Assembly (NCBI GenBank): GCA_015501595.1
Contig: JADNRX010000004.1
Span: forward strand, 434,001 to 498,000
Source of the DNA: Hymenopellis radicata
Taxonomy: Eukaryota > Basidiomycota > Agaricomycetes > Agaricales > Physalacriaceae
DNA: 64,000 nt
Reading direction: 5' to 3'
Under the pieces are notes generated by a model. It made no database searches, had not been told where the DNA came from, and was given only the letters and a program-made list of their open reading frames with translations. Both the position numbers and the translations under genes were made by a program. Positions 27,233-39,510 of the stretch are shown here, in pieces. How positions within the stretch are numbered: the first letter of the stretch is position 1; every line of letters begins with the position of its first letter.

Positions 27233-27452
27233 GGTAAGAGATCAAGAAGGCGAACATGCACGGGAAACGAGATACGATCAATCAGCGAGCCTTGGCTATT
27301 GGAAGAGAACTCAAGGCGCGGGGGGCTTTTCGGTTCGGTGGGGAACTTTCATGTGATTGCCTGCAGTGCAGGGCCAAACACTCCGCATTGCATCATCGAT
27401 TGTACACACTTGTCCACATACTTTCCCCGGCATTGATCAGCATTGATCTTGT
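27233..27452. promoter_or_regulatory. Shared divergent promoter, lipase/taspase
   Basis: 220 bp between opposed ATGs. No TATA box or known operator was recognised; the call rests on position. Confidence 0.45.
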
Positions 27453-29050
27453 ATGTACTACCTAGTCGTTCATGGCGGCGCTGGAAACCTCAGTAAGTCG
27501 TCGGAACCTGCTGTGAAGCATGCTCTCCGTCGGTAAGAATCGGTGTCCAAATCGTATCATTGGCTGACCCATATTTGTAGAGCATGCAAAACAACCATCG
27601 AAAATATTACCGCAAATTCATCCGCACTAGATCTTGTCGAACAGGCCATAACTATACTGGAAGATGACCCGTGTCTCAATGCTGGTTAGGCGTCAATTAC
27701 GCGTCAATGCTCCCAATGAACGGTTATCAGGCTTTGGTTCGAATCTGACTTTGGAAGGTACTGTTGAATGCGACGCGAGTATCATTGACGGGAAGGCCCA
27801 ATCATTCGGAGGTGTGGGCGCAGTCCACGGTAACCCTACATTCTATTGAAAAAGTCTAATCTGGGTAGCTGATCGTCCAAGGTATTAAGAATCCTATCGC
27901 ACTCGCTCGCAAAGTCCTCGAACATTCACAGAGTGTTGACCCCCTTGGACGTGTCCCACCGCTGTTAGTCTCTTTCGCTTATCCCGAGGTATAGTTTTAT
28001 ATCTGCTGCAGGATGCTGGTAGCACACGGAGCGCGTCAATTCGGTGAATCTCGACTCGACCCTAGCTGCTTCGTAGATCCTGAAGCCCTGGTTCATCCAA
28101 AAGCCTTTGAGAACTGGACGCGTTGGAAGGATGTTCTCAGAAATCCGTCCACTGAGATCACCTACGATAAGATGCAGGATACTGTGGGAGCGATAACCTT
28201 TCGCAGAGAACCCAATGAGATAGCTGCCGGTGTGTCGAGGCAAGTTCAAGTTCAAATATCTGGTGAGTATGCGAACGCTCATGACGAATTCAGTGGCGGT
28301 CTGCTATTGAAACACCCCGGACGCATTGGTGAAGTACTGCAAAGTCACATACTCATATCTGGGCTCACTGAGATCCAGGCTGCTGCTTACGGCGCAGGAT
28401 GTTGGGCGGAACAAGCGGATGTTGCATGCGAAGATAACTCTCGATTGTTCAGCGTCGCGTGCAGTGTGTCAGGTACTGATAATCCACGTATGATGTTACA
28501 CCCAGCTCAAGAATCTAGGCTGCGGCGAATACATTATGAGAGCATCGATGGCTCAATCTATCGGATCCGCAGTGCTAGCAGCGCTGATCACTGAGGACGA
28601 CGTTCACGAAGTCTTGCAGAGGGCCATGCTTCGTTTTTGGAGTAAGCATCTGCATTTAATGATAATTCTAGTTTGATTTCGCTGACAGTTGGTTCGGTGA
28701 ACAGATGACACCAAAAAACGTTGCGACGACCAACCAAATGCAGGGGTTGTATTGATAACAACAAGTAAAGATGACGATGAATGGACAGGTCAGACATTAG
28801 CGAGATTAGAAGTTGTACTGAAAGGTCCCCAGTACGTCTCTGGTGCGCGTTCACTACACCCAGCATGACTGTTGCATACATTTCTTCAAACTCCCAAGCT
28901 AAGGTAGGTCCTTCGTAATAACCGATCGGCGAACGACCAACACAAGCACAGGTGCATGTACTTCGACAACCGGCGAATACGCGACATGGGTCGCATGTTC
29001 CCATTTTCATCACTGCATGGTCGTTGAAGGCAGAAATGAATTGCCAGTAG
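27453..29050 (+). CDS. Threonine aspartase (taspase-1/type 2 asparaginase family)
   Basis: N-terminal-nucleophile hydrolase that self-cleaves before a Thr. Start MYYLVVHGGAGNLS, then ALDLVEQAITILEDDPCLNAG, FGSNLTLEGTVECDASIIDG, FGGVGAVHGIKNPIALARKV and PPLMLVAHGARQFGES. The self-cleavage motif is MQDTVGAI, with Thr as nucleophile, followed by GVSSGGLLLKHPGRIGE, AAAYGAGCWAEQ and SGCGEYIMRASMAQSI. The C-terminal strands end HVPIFITAWSLKAEMNCQ. About nine introns, one with a GC donor at 28240. About 390 aa. CDNAG-like ECDAS favours taspase over plain asparaginase. Its stop is 12 bp from the tfb4 stop on the other strand. Confidence 0.88.
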
Positions 29051-29062
29051 TCGCAACACGAG

Positions 29063-30449
29063 CTATCGGTGACCGTTGGACGTGCTGTTAGGCCTATTTG
29101 CACTGATCGAATTGCTGTTTGGGAGTTGACTGTTGGCAGGCGTCTGAGCACGCGGCGCAGAACCATTCGTGTTGCCGCTATTGGTTTGCACGAGTAGAGG
29201 CTTCGAGGCGTTTAGGCGTTGTAGTGTTTTGATAGGAAACTTGGTTCTACAAAGGTACTGGTCAGTTATACATCGATGTCTATATGATTTAGTCAACCTG
29301 CATGTCGAACAAACGGGGACGGGCTGACAAAATACTGATTAAAGATGAAGTGTGTAACAGCGAACAGGGAATAGACAGACATACTGGAGAGGCAAACCGA
29401 ACAAACAAAACCAATATCGACAATGTTCTTGTGACAGAAGCAAGCAGCACGGAAGTCAATCCTGTCCTGCGTGGGTACTGACAAAATCTTTCGAATGGCA
29501 GGTGGAGATAGAAAAGCCATCTGATACAGCATCAGAAAGAGTGCCAACAAAACGAGAACACGTACGATAAGGTATTGGAGTAGCGCATCTCGGCGCTCCA
29601 GAAATATGTAAGATCCACCGGTGAGATGAGCTGCTTGTTGTAAAAAGACGGAATCCGATCCGTACATCTGACAAACGTCCATGGTCACTTTCTATAGAAA
29701 CCTTAGTTCCATCAGCCGTAACTGACGAATCAGCCATACCAGTTTCTGAGCCGAGAAGATGGAATTCATGACGGGAATGTATGACGTTGTCAAATCTTGA
29801 GAGACAGACAGCACTAAGATCCTGGGGTCTGACGCTCTCAACGGTGTCTCCGTCTGTGTCGAGGAAACAATCGGTCCCGCAGAAGGTATGATGACGGTTC
29901 TGTTGATGTCTAGTAGTCATAATCAAATTCCGAGAAGGGTAAAGAGGACAGTCGAGCGTACAACATAGTGCCTTTGTCAAAGCCCCAACCAACGCGCAAG
30001 GTGCTAATATACATCTCTCAGACACTTGTATGCCGAAAGGGTAGAATCATACCTTCTTCCAGCTGGTCACTAACGTCGTCCAGATGCTCCATTATTTTTC
30101 CTACAATGGCAGAATCGACGGACTTGAACGCGAGATAAGAATTTGAGTCCATTTGAAGTGAGGCGTCGACTTGTTGGTCAACGGAAGAGTAAAGCATCAC
30201 ACTACATAGCCGTCGTCAGTCTAGGGAGAATCTTGGTAAAGAGACGCACCTCTTTCCCGGTAGAGCACCGAATACAGCGAGACTATTCTCATGTTTCGCT
30301 GCTATGTGAGCATTGAGAAAAGCAAGAAGCTGAGAGAGGAAAGTGTTGAGCGCGAGGGGATATTTATTGGTAGTCTGGCCGGAGAGATACCACTGGGTTG
30401 GAGAGAGGTCTATAATGACGGACAGATGGGATCCTGGTGATTCATCCAT
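29063..30449 (-). CDS. tfb4: TFIIH core subunit TFB4/p34
   Basis: VWA-fold TFIIH subunit with a C4 zinc finger. Start MDESPGSHLSVIIDLSPTQW, then LLAFLNAHIAAKHENSLAVF. Later exons give GALTKALCYINRTVII, RILVLSVSQDLTTSYIPVMN, SIFSAQKL, then KVTMDVCQMYGSDSVFLQQA, AHLTGGSYIFLERRDALLQY and VPTQDRIDFRAACFCHKNIV. The zinc finger is CFCH..GFVCSVCLSIFC...CSTC across two introns. A Ser/Asn-rich tail ends NSTSNGHR. Six introns of 46-51 nt; about 360 aa. The frame is intact and every join is GT-AG. Confidence 0.92.
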
Positions 30450-31358
30450 TCATGAGCGTGTGGAGTCAAGACGCGTCTTGGAGAGAGTCAACCCTAAACT
30501 GGGGTTGGAGTTTATTATGTAATTAATAGTTTTATTGTTACACGTGGCAAGTAATATTCCCCTCCCTTGTAGCGGATGCCGCGATGTGAAAAGGAGCGCT
30601 TTGGCTTTACATACACCTTGCTTGACAATGCTCAATCGACCCGGCCCGCAAGGCAACGTGTTGACGATTTGTGCTCTGGCCTTGGCCGCCCAGTGGAGAT
30701 GGGTCGCTCGTCAACGTCCATCAGATCTGTCAGCGCTGGCACATCACACGCCCCGAGCGGCGACAAGGTTTGGACCTGGTTTCAACACATGGTCCGCGGG
30801 TTGAAACGTTGACGGGTTTTGGTAGTATGGACTATATTTCAGGTTGGTCGAGGTGACGAGAAGCTCGGCGGCCTGAATGGCATGGGCCAGAGTTGGTGCG
30901 AAGTAGTCGGAGTGGCGGAATGATGGAAGGCAGGGTGAAGGGTGGCCTGTGACTGACTATTGGGGAAGAAGACCATGTCGGCACTGACGGCGACGACGAG
31001 CTCTGGCTCCGGCAGAATCCTATAGGCTCGCGGGCTTAATCACGGTGCAATGGATGGGTTACTGTGAGCGATGATAAGGATGATCCGATGTTGGCAGCCT
31101 GAGCCCATGGGCATTGAGAGTGAGAAATGTTGAGCAGGATTCAGAGATGGACGTATATACAACATGTAGGCACCGTGTGGAAATTGGTCTCTGAAATTGT
31201 CACGCTGCGCGTTTCGAGCATCGTCAACGCCTTCCGGATACGGCCGGGCTGTGACCAACTGGGCGGTCGCTAGCTGGAGTTCGCACGCCGTCGTCGATGA
31301 TGCTGACCTGAGTGTCAGGCCCCTCTTCCTTCTCCATCACCTCCCTCCCTCCCTCCCA
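30450..31358. other. Intergenic between tfb4 and chd1
   Basis: 909 bp between opposed genes. Frames up to 89 codons occur on the plus strand (30535-30856) without domain or splice support. A ccctccctccctccc tract directly precedes the chd1 ATG. The interval presumably holds both promoters. Confidence 0.4.
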
Positions 31359-34300
31359 ATGTCCGCCCTCCACATAGACTATGACAGCGACGACATGCAG
31401 GTCGACTCTGACGCCCAGTCTCCCATCAACGACGCCGATGCTGATGCCGACGCCGACTCGGACGACCCCGCGACACACATGGACGTCTTAAACCCATCGT
31501 CGTCGCATACACTCAGCCTCTATTCCCGTCCTGTAAGTCACAAATTCTTACTGCTTCAATCCCAGTCTTGACCTCTATCATCCAGCTTTATGAAGATTCC
31601 GTACGTCGTCGTCGTCGTCGTCGTCATCGTGTCCTCTATGCTAACCATCCACTAGGGCTACGAAGACGAGGTCGAGGAGGAGGAAGACGAGGACGATGAC
31701 GAAGAGGACGGTACATACGCAGACGAGAACATTGCTGCTCGGAAAAAGGCTCGCAAGAAGAAGAAGGCATCGACATCTGTGCCACGTCCCCGCGGTCTGT
31801 TCCAACATTTGCCATATCGCTCACCATTGTCTGAACTCATCCCAGCACCCACGCGCCATACATCTGCTGCCTCAGACTCTGGCTCAGACTATGGATCCCG
31901 ATCCAAAAAGAAACGAAGAGCGCGTTCAACAGCAGACGAAGTTCGCATCTCCAGTCGCGGCAGCAAGGTGCCCAACTACCTTGACGATGTACAGGACTTT
32001 GAAAGATTCGACGAAGATGAGCCAGAAGGCGCCTACTACGCTGTACCAAACCCCCAGCCCATAGAGGAGGATGAAGTGGAGACTGTGCTTGGTCACAGTC
32101 GAGATGAAGGTAGAGAAGATGACCCGGAAGACGAATGGTTTGACAACATAGTATGTTTATCTCTGTCTTTTTACCTTTACGATTAATAACCCCATTCCAG
32201 CGCTTTCATATCAAGTGGAAAGGCTTTTCTCACTTGCACAACACCGACGAAACCTACGAATTTCTCAAGCGATTTAAAGGTGTTAAACGTGTGGATAATT
32301 ACATCAAAGCGTACAAGAGCTGGCAGGCGCGACTACAAGCACCTGGTCTATCCCGCGAAGACCAGGTAAGCGGTTTGCATAGAGACGTGTCTTTTGGCTC
32401 TGATTACGTCTGCAGGAAGCAATCCTTCTTGATAAAGAACGCGAAAAACAGGATCTCGAGGCGTATCGCACGGTAGACCGCATTATTTCTCACAGAGAAA
32501 CACCAGAGGGCGATGTCGAATATTACTGCAAGTGGAACAACCTCAATTACGGCGATTGCACTTGGGAAGTGCAGTCAAACGTGAATCCCATCGCTAAAGA
32601 ACAGATAGAGGAATACAGAAAACGAGAGGCCGAGGCCAAGTTTCCGTACAAGAGCGCGTACTACTCAAAGCAAGGGAGACCCTCCTTCCAGCCATTGTCA
32701 CAGGCACCCGATTATATCGAAGCCACCGGCGGTGAGCTGAAGGACTTCCAGCTGACAGGGCTTAATTGGCTCGCATACTTGTGGAGCCAAGGCCATAACG
32801 GTATCTTAGCTGACGAGATGGGTCTTGGAAAGGTAGGGACATAGTCTTTGCAGTCAATCTTGTGTCTAATTATACGCAGACTGTGCAATCCGTCTCCTTC
32901 TTATCCTACCTCTTCCACGAGATGCAACAGTATGGTCCTTTTCTGGTTGTCGTTCCGTTGTCGACAATCACTGCTTGGGACACCCAGTTTGTGACGTGGG
33001 CCCCCGATATCAATGTCATCACTTATATCGGTAACGCCAAGGCGCGGGAGACCATTAGGAAGTACGAATTCGGACCTACACCCAAGAAGCTCAAGATCAA
33101 TGTTTTACTGACGACATACGAGCTGGTGTTGAAGGACGTGAAGCAGCTAGGTGAAATCAAATGGCAGGCTTTGGTGGTAGATGAAGTAAGTCTCTTGTCA
33201 TTCCTCATTTCTTTGCCCTCACCCAGCTGGACCAGGCACATCGTCTGAAAAACTCGGCTAGCCTTCTATACGAAGCGCTGCAAGGATTCTCCGCTGCTTC
33301 GAAGCTGTTGATCACAGGAACGCCACTTCAAAACAATGTGAAAGGTAGTCTCGTATCTCGTTATAATCGGCGTTTGACTGACTGTCGTTCAGAGCTGCTT
33401 GCCCTGATGCACTTCCTGATGCCTGAGAAATGTAATGTATTTCCGAGCGTCACTTGACGGATACTAATTCATTCGATAGTTGCGTTGAGCGACGAGTTCG
33501 ACTTGAACGACGTGAATCACGAGGACAAAATCAAAGAATTGCACCAGCAGTTGGAGTCGTTCATGCTCAGGCGTCTCAAACGGGATGTGCTCAAGTCCTT
33601 ACCGACCAAGAGCGAACGTATTCTTCGCGTGGAAATGAGTGCTCTCCAGACTCACTTTTACAAGAACATCCTGACGAAGGTATGTTCTTCTTTCTTTGGC
33701 ACTGCTTCGTCTGACGGCATCTCGTTTAGAATTTCCAAGCACTTGTTAAAAGCGCTAATGGAAACAACAATATTAGCTTGTTGAACATCGGTAAGTATCC
33801 TTTCCTTGTCTTTGCCGTGGCGTGACTGAGAGCGTCTGGTAGCGATGGAGCTCAAAAAGGCTGCTAATCATCCGTATCTTTTCGACGGCGCTGAAACGCG
33901 TGCGAACACCGATGAGGAGACCTTGAAAGGGCTCGTCATGAACAGCGGGAAGATGGTTCTCCTGGATAAACTCCTGAATCGTCTTCGACAGGATGGCCAT
34001 CGGGTTCTCATCTTCAGTCAAATGGTTCGGATGCTTGATATCCTTAGCGACTACATGAGTCTCCGAGGGTACCTGCACCAGCGCTTGGATGGTATGGTTT
34101 CTTCAGAGGCACGGAAGAAGTCGATCGATCACTTCAACGCACCTGGATCAGTGGACTTCGCGTTCCTCTTGTCGACTCGAGCTGGAGGATTGGGAATCAA
34201 TTTGGAGACAGCGAATACGGTCATCATTTTCGATGTGAGTTGTCAATCATTGACATTCTGGGATACTGCTCATTGTCTTGGAACAGAGTGATTGGAATCC

Positions 34301-36505
34301 TCAGAACGACTTACAAGCAATGGCGAGAGCGCATCGTATTGGACAGAAATCTCACGTCAGTGTGTATCGTTTTGTCAGTAAGGACACCGTCGAGGAAGAC
34401 GTCTTGGAGCGCGCTAAGCAGAAGATGATTCTGGAATATGCTAGTAAGAGTATTTTTTGCAAGACTTTCAACCCGGGCTGATCTCTGTCACAGTTGTCGG
34501 CCAAATGGATACTACTCAGGAGCATCTCAGCGCGAAACCCAAGAAGGAAAAAGAGGCCAAGAAAGGTGACATCGACAAAGAAGAGTTAACTGCCGTTTTG
34601 AAGTACGGGGCCCAAAAAATGTAAGCAAAAGCCGTTGGCACGTTTTAGTTGACACTGAGTTGTTTGCAGATTCGAGAAAGATGACACCCAACAAAGCCAG
34701 AAGCTTGACGAAATGGATCTCGACGATATTCTCACTCGTGCTGAGGATCATGAAACCATGGCCGACGGCGGTACCGGCGCATCACTCGGCGGCGAAGGCT
34801 TCCTTGCTCAGTTCGCTGCCGTTAGCGACATCAAGAACGACATGAACTGGGAGGATATCATACCTCTTGAAGAGCGGAAAAAGTTCGACAAGGAGGAGGA
34901 TGCGAGGAAAGCCGAAGAGATAGCAGCTGATGACTCGCGGGATCGCAAGCGGACGCACGCCCAAGTTTCGTATGAGGGTATGGATGTTGACCAGCCACCT
35001 GTACCTTCCACGACGAAAAAGCCGAAAAATCCCGCCCCTCAACGCAAGTCTGCCAGTCAGAAGGCGATGGAACTCAAGGAGCGAGACGTTCGTGTCTTGA
35101 TACGGAGTTTGCAGCGGTGGGGCGACATTCGACAACGATACGAGATCATCGTAAGTCATCAGTTATTCTGGTTCATTGATTTCTAACATTCTGTCGAAGG
35201 TCACTGAAGCCAAACTTGCCGACAAGAACAAAGCTCTTATAATCGATATTTCTGACGAGATTATTGATATATGTTCTCGGGCTGTCGACGAGAGCGAGGA
35301 ACAGAAACGACAACGTATGGACGCCGGAGAAACCTTGACTAACGCTCAGAAGAGCAAGGCTGTCCTGGTTACTTGTCGTGGCGTCGGCAACATCAATGCC
35401 GAAACTGTTGTTTCTCGACATCATGATCTCAAGACGCTGTACAACATCCTTTCCGAGCTTCCCGATCCTTACAAATGGTCGATTCCTGTCGAGAACATAC
35501 GCCCTACGCTTAACTGGTCTGGACGGTGGGGACCTCAGGACGATTCGATGCTACTCGTCGGTGCTTACCTGTATGGCTTTGGGAACTGGGAAACGATGGC
35601 AAAGGACGCCAAGCTCAATCTCGAAGGAAAGTTCTTCCTTGAAGAAGGAAAGAAGGGCGAAGACTCTGCCAGTCGGCCCATACCCAACGCTATCCATCTT
35701 GTACGTCGGGGCGATTACCTTTTGGGCATCCTCAGAGAACACGAGGAGAAGCTGCACGCATACGAAAATGCGGTACGGACAAAGGTCAAGGTATCGGCAT
35801 CACCTCCTCCGATGGCGTCATCTTCGTATGCAAGTAGCCTCAAACGTCGTGCCGAGAGTGAAGCTGTCGCGTCAGTTGACGATCCCAGTTCGAAGAAACG
35901 CAAACGTCGACCGACGCCAACGTTCACGGATTCTGAGTCATCTGATGAATGGTAGGCTTCCGGCTTATATTCTTTGGCTTGTCTAATCTCCATCTCAGTC
36001 CTTCCATGGATGAAACGGCGACGAAGGAGGAATTGCGACCTGTAAAGAAGCAATTGGTAAGTTGCGTTTTTCTATCGATCATATCACTTCTCATGTCTGG
36101 ACAGAAACAACTCAAATTGTCGGGCGAGGATATGCCACGAGACAATAAAGTTGCTATTCTTAAGGATTCGCTCGCTGCTATTGGCCGACGCATTGAAGTG
36201 GTTCTAAGGGAGAAAGAGGGAAAGGGTGAAGACAGAGAACGATGGCGCAAACACCTGTGGACGTAGGTCACCAGCAATCACTCGTGAGCAACTGACTCAT
36301 TGATCTTCATAGATTCGTTACTTTGTTTTGGCCGAAGAAGGTGAAGGCGTCGAAGCTGGAGGAGATTCACGCCAAGATGGTCATGAAGGAAGGGGCTCCT
36401 AGGGCAAGTTCAGAAACTCTTCCGGCGAAGAAACCCCGGACGAGTGCTACGCCCAAAGCGACTAATGGCTCCAGCTCGAAGGCGAACGGTAAAGCACATC
36501 GATAA
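31359..36505 (+). CDS. chd1: Chromatin remodeler CHD1
   Basis: ATP-dependent nucleosome-spacing enzyme acting during elongation. Acidic N-terminus from [18 protein letters not shown]; tandem chromodomains include [20 protein letters not shown] and [16 protein letters not shown]. The SNF2 ATPase has [24 protein letters not shown] (motif I), DEAHRLKN (II), [11 protein letters not shown] (III), [14 protein letters not shown] (IV), [13 protein letters not shown] (V) and MARAHRIGQ (VI). The SANT/SLIDE part has [16 protein letters not shown] and [19 protein letters not shown]. The C-terminal CHCT-type helix has [19 protein letters not shown]. About 1,460 aa, the size of yeast Chd1; about 14 introns. 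One coding exon (31586-31600) is only 15 nt. The adjacent intron carries a (gtc)n microsatellite at 31604-31626. No frame breaks were seen. Confidence 0.95.
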
Positions 36506-37111
36506 TACCTAAATTGTACAACTGCACTTCTTTTTTATTCCTCTCTTTTATCTCGCCGACGCTATCACTGTACCATATCTATCATTGTAGAATCCACCAT
36601 TTCGCACCCTCTCTTGGCATTGCCTTCAAGTCGACGTTCGTCATGAAAGTCTGAAAGAGGACCCCGCTTACCTTTTTATTAGTGGATGGGTTGTAGCAGG
36701 CGTTGTGCCATGATTCACCGGTGTTGATGGAGAGTCTGGAGAATTTTGACGACAAAGTGAAGGGAGAAGAAAGGGTTTGTGTCCGTTTACCAGTGTTCCT
36801 CCTTCATAATCTGAATGGTGAAGACTGTAACAGTGTCATTGAAATCTCAGCTCGCCTTGTGTAGCTAGAAGTTCTACTCCGGTGCTTAGGCTATATTTCG
36901 GCGAATGCAAGAAGGCAAGGCAAGAAGATAATCTCGTTCCACGCGGACGCGTCGAAGGTGGTTTGTATTGACGACGAACCCGCGTCATTAGTGAACGGAG
37001 TCCTCTAGGGGAGATGCAGCTCAAAAGCAGACTAGATTGCGAAAATCAAGTATACGTATTTCAATCTGGCACTACTACTTTCACCTTCTTTCACGCACCA
37101 GTTGCTTCTTC
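36506..37111. other. Intergenic, convergent 3' ends
   Basis: 606 bp between the chd1 stop and the cyclodeaminase-like stop. No gene, repeat or RNA was recognised; probably two 3' untranslated regions. Confidence 0.4.
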
Positions 37112-38128
37112 TCAAGCTGAATCATACCCGGTGACACTTACTCCAGCACCCATCTGAACTGCGCGCTCGTACACAAGCGAGGCAATGGCCACGTCCTGGA
37201 GACCCATACCGACAGATTTGAAAATTGTCAAATGCTCTCGTGCATCCTCCTTTCCGCTTCCACTCCCGTTGGCAGCAATCAGTTCGCCCAGCGCCATCAC
37301 CCCTTTTCCCGCTCGTACATCCAGGCCCAGTTTGACTGCATCGATAAGCTCCCCAGCCTCGCGCAGACACGCGTCCTTATCGTCGAGCACGACTGTGCTC
37401 GCGCGGAGGAAAACGGACGGGGGTACTTCGTGCATGTCGGGAGTGTAGGAGCCGATAAGGATGATGTGCTTGGGCTTGGATGCTGGAGAAGGGGAAGGCA
37501 AGTCGAAGAGTGGGGTTGTGGATGGTGTGGCGCATATAATGATATCTGCCTCAGCCAACAAGTCATCTGTCACGTGTTCCGTGACGCTGCATTTGATGTT
37601 GAGGTTGAGGGTAGAGATGAGTTCATCAGTCCTCTGCCCCACTCGCCGCACTACAACTGTAACATTTTCGATGCTCGGATAGGCACGAGAGAATAGAGAT
37701 ATGTGTGCGTGAATCTGGGCTCCAGAGCCGAAGCACACGAGAGATGCAGGCTTCCATTCTTTGTAGAGCAGTTCAGTAGAAAGTAAGGATGCGGCGGCGT
37801 TCCTGATTGCAGTCAGCTTTCGCGCGTTGACGAGGGCTTTGACGCGTCCGAGATCATCAAGGATGATTGTCGACGCTGGCAGCCCCGATGAGGATGCTTT
37901 AGGGATAGACACAACCTTTACGGAGCTCCCGTGAGCAGGGAGACGTGCTGGCATGACGAGGGCGGTGTACAAGGGAGAAGGTAGTGTAAGGCGCGGGGGA
38001 CATGATGCGGAATCATCTGGGAACGAGGCAGGATGAAATACGCCCTTCATAAGGCTGGTCAGCTCATCTGGCGCGAGGGCGGCGACGATACGATTCACGT
38101 CGGGCGCGCTGAGGATTAGGAGATCCAT
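37112..38128 (-). CDS. Ornithine cyclodeaminase/mu-crystallin family protein
   Basis: NAD(P)-binding protein of the OCD/mu-crystallin family, whose members include ornithine cyclodeaminases, imine/ketimine reductases and alanine dehydrogenases. Single uninterrupted exon of 338 codons. N-terminus MDLLILSAPDVNRIVAAL; substrate-binding part VMPARLPAHGSSVKVVSIP. Rossmann region: ALVNARKLTAIRNAAASLL, ASLVCFGSGAQIHAHI (GSGAQ dinucleotide loop) and ADIIICATPSTTPLFD. Then HIILIGSYTPDMHEV and the C-terminal IFKSVGMGLQDVAIASLVYE. Length is normal for the family. It is the only clearly intronless large gene here. Exact substrate cannot be told. It diverges from the NDFIP-like gene. Confidence 0.88.
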   Translation of the reverse strand: MDLLILSAPDVNRIVAALAPDELTSLMKGVFHPASFPDDSASCPPRLTLPSPLYTALVMPARLPAHGSSVKVVSIPKASSSGLPASTIILDDLGRVKALVNARKLTAIRNAAASLLSTELLYKEWKPASLVCFGSGAQIHAHISLFSRAYPSIENVTVVVRRVGQRTDELISTLNLNIKCSVTEHVTDDLLAEADIIICATPSTTPLFDLPSPSPASKPKHIILIGSYTPDMHEVPPSVFLRASTVVLDDKDACLREAGELIDAVKLGLDVRAGKGVMALGELIAANGSGSGKEDAREHLTIFKSVGMGLQDVAIASLVYERAVQMGAGVSVTGYDSA

Positions 38129-38251
38129 GGAACCAGGAAGACCAGCGATCCGATCGTACGGCTCAAAGCAGTTCCTGAATCATTAAGGTTAGGGTTTAGT
38201 CAGGGTCTCAAAGCTCTTGCTGATCATGATCCCTTGTTTCCCACCACCACC
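38129..38251. promoter_or_regulatory. Shared divergent promoter with telobox-like motif
   Basis: 123 bp between opposed ATGs. It contains ttagggttta (38189-38198), which resembles a telomere-repeat/telobox site bound by Myb-type factors in fungi and plants. Function is inferred from position only. Confidence 0.4.
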
Positions 38252-39510
38252 ATGTCTACGCAACACGAAAGGGAGCTGGACGCTGCGTTCGATTCGCCCG
38301 ACCCCGTCCCGGCTCCTACGTCGAGGGCTGCGCCTTCGTTGACGGTCAATGTCGACAACGGGAATGGTGAGTCGCATGCTATCCTTCCTTCCACTTGTGC
38401 TGCAACTATTCCACAGACGGATACGACTTTGAACGCGAATATGAATATGACGTCCCTCCCCCGGGCTCACCGTCGGCACTGGCCCACCCCAACGACTGGG
38501 GAAACTCCAATGGCCTCCTACCTGCACCGGTTACACACTCTCTTGAGCCTCCAGTATCCTGGTGGCGGCGCTTCATTCCTTTCAGCAGGAGAGGCCAGGC
38601 CTACTCCGCATTGCCAACCACAGCCGGTGGCAGCAGGGTGATTGGCGGCGGAACAGACAACGATGGTGTCTTTGCCAATGTCGCCGCCAAGCCTTCTACC
38701 CAGGCATCAACTCCCATCCTAGACCCAGAAGGCAATGTCCACCTCGTACCCGAGGACATGCGCAAAGACGCGCCGCCAACCTATGCCGATGCTCAAGCTG
38801 ACGCTGCACCCTCGTACAACTCCGCTGTCGCTACCGTCTTTGTTTCGTCGCCGTCAGGATCAGGTCAGGATGTCGCAGGGGATGATGATGATGTCGGCTC
38901 CATCAGCGTCTTCTTGATGCATGCGACGCTTTCGTGGTTCTTCCAGTTCATCGGTTTCATCCTTACATTCATGATGTCCACCAATCTCGCGGGACGGACA
39001 GGGAGTCGGGCAGGATTGGGCGCGACGTTGGTTCAATTTGGGTTTTATCTGAAGAACAGTGTCGCCAACGGCGATATCCCACCCAGCGATACTTCTGACA
39101 ACGCTGATATGTCCGCTCCTAGCGATGGTGATACTGGCACGCTCTCGTCTGAGCTGATGTCTCCCGAATCAAAACAATGGATGTCATTTGCCCTTATGGC
39201 CTTCGGTTGGTTCATCCTCTTGCATGCCATCCTGTCCTTCTGGCGTGCGAAGCGCTGGGCCCAGGCTGTGAACACTCCCACTTCAACGTCAACTACCTCA
39301 GTAACCCGTGCCGACTATGACCGCGACATTGCTGTGCGCCGGAATCTCGAGAGCGTTTTTGGCGTCGAGTTTGACCCACACGAAGTGCAGAGAGAACAGC
39401 GGCCGCAGGTGCTTGTGGACGAGAATGGGCATGTTGTGGTTATTCCGGACAGAGAAGCGCTGGAGGAGGCGAGGTTGGCAAGGGACTTGAGAGCCGCTGG
39501 GTTGCTGTAG
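38252..39510 (+). CDS. NDFIP/BSD2-like membrane adaptor for NEDD4-type ligases
   Basis: Endosome/Golgi adaptor that recruits Rsp5/NEDD4 ligases to membrane cargo. Two exons; intron about 38367-38416. A disordered N-terminus (MSTQHERELDAAFDSPDPV) leads to DAPPTYADAQADAAPSY, with PPTY as the PPxY ligase-binding motif and a second, weaker PSY. Then come hydrophobic segments SISVFLMHATLSWFFQFIGF with ILTFMMSTNLAG (a polar TM pair typical of the family), GLGATLVQFGFYL, and WMSFALMAFGWFILLHAILS. The tail is acidic and basic, ending ARLARDLRAAGLL. About 400 aa. Three membrane segments fit the NDFIP fold. Confidence 0.8.

Noticed and set aside
30535..30856. Three overlapping plus-strand frames between tfb4 and chd1
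   Set aside because: Mutually overlapping, no motif, no start context; likely chance.
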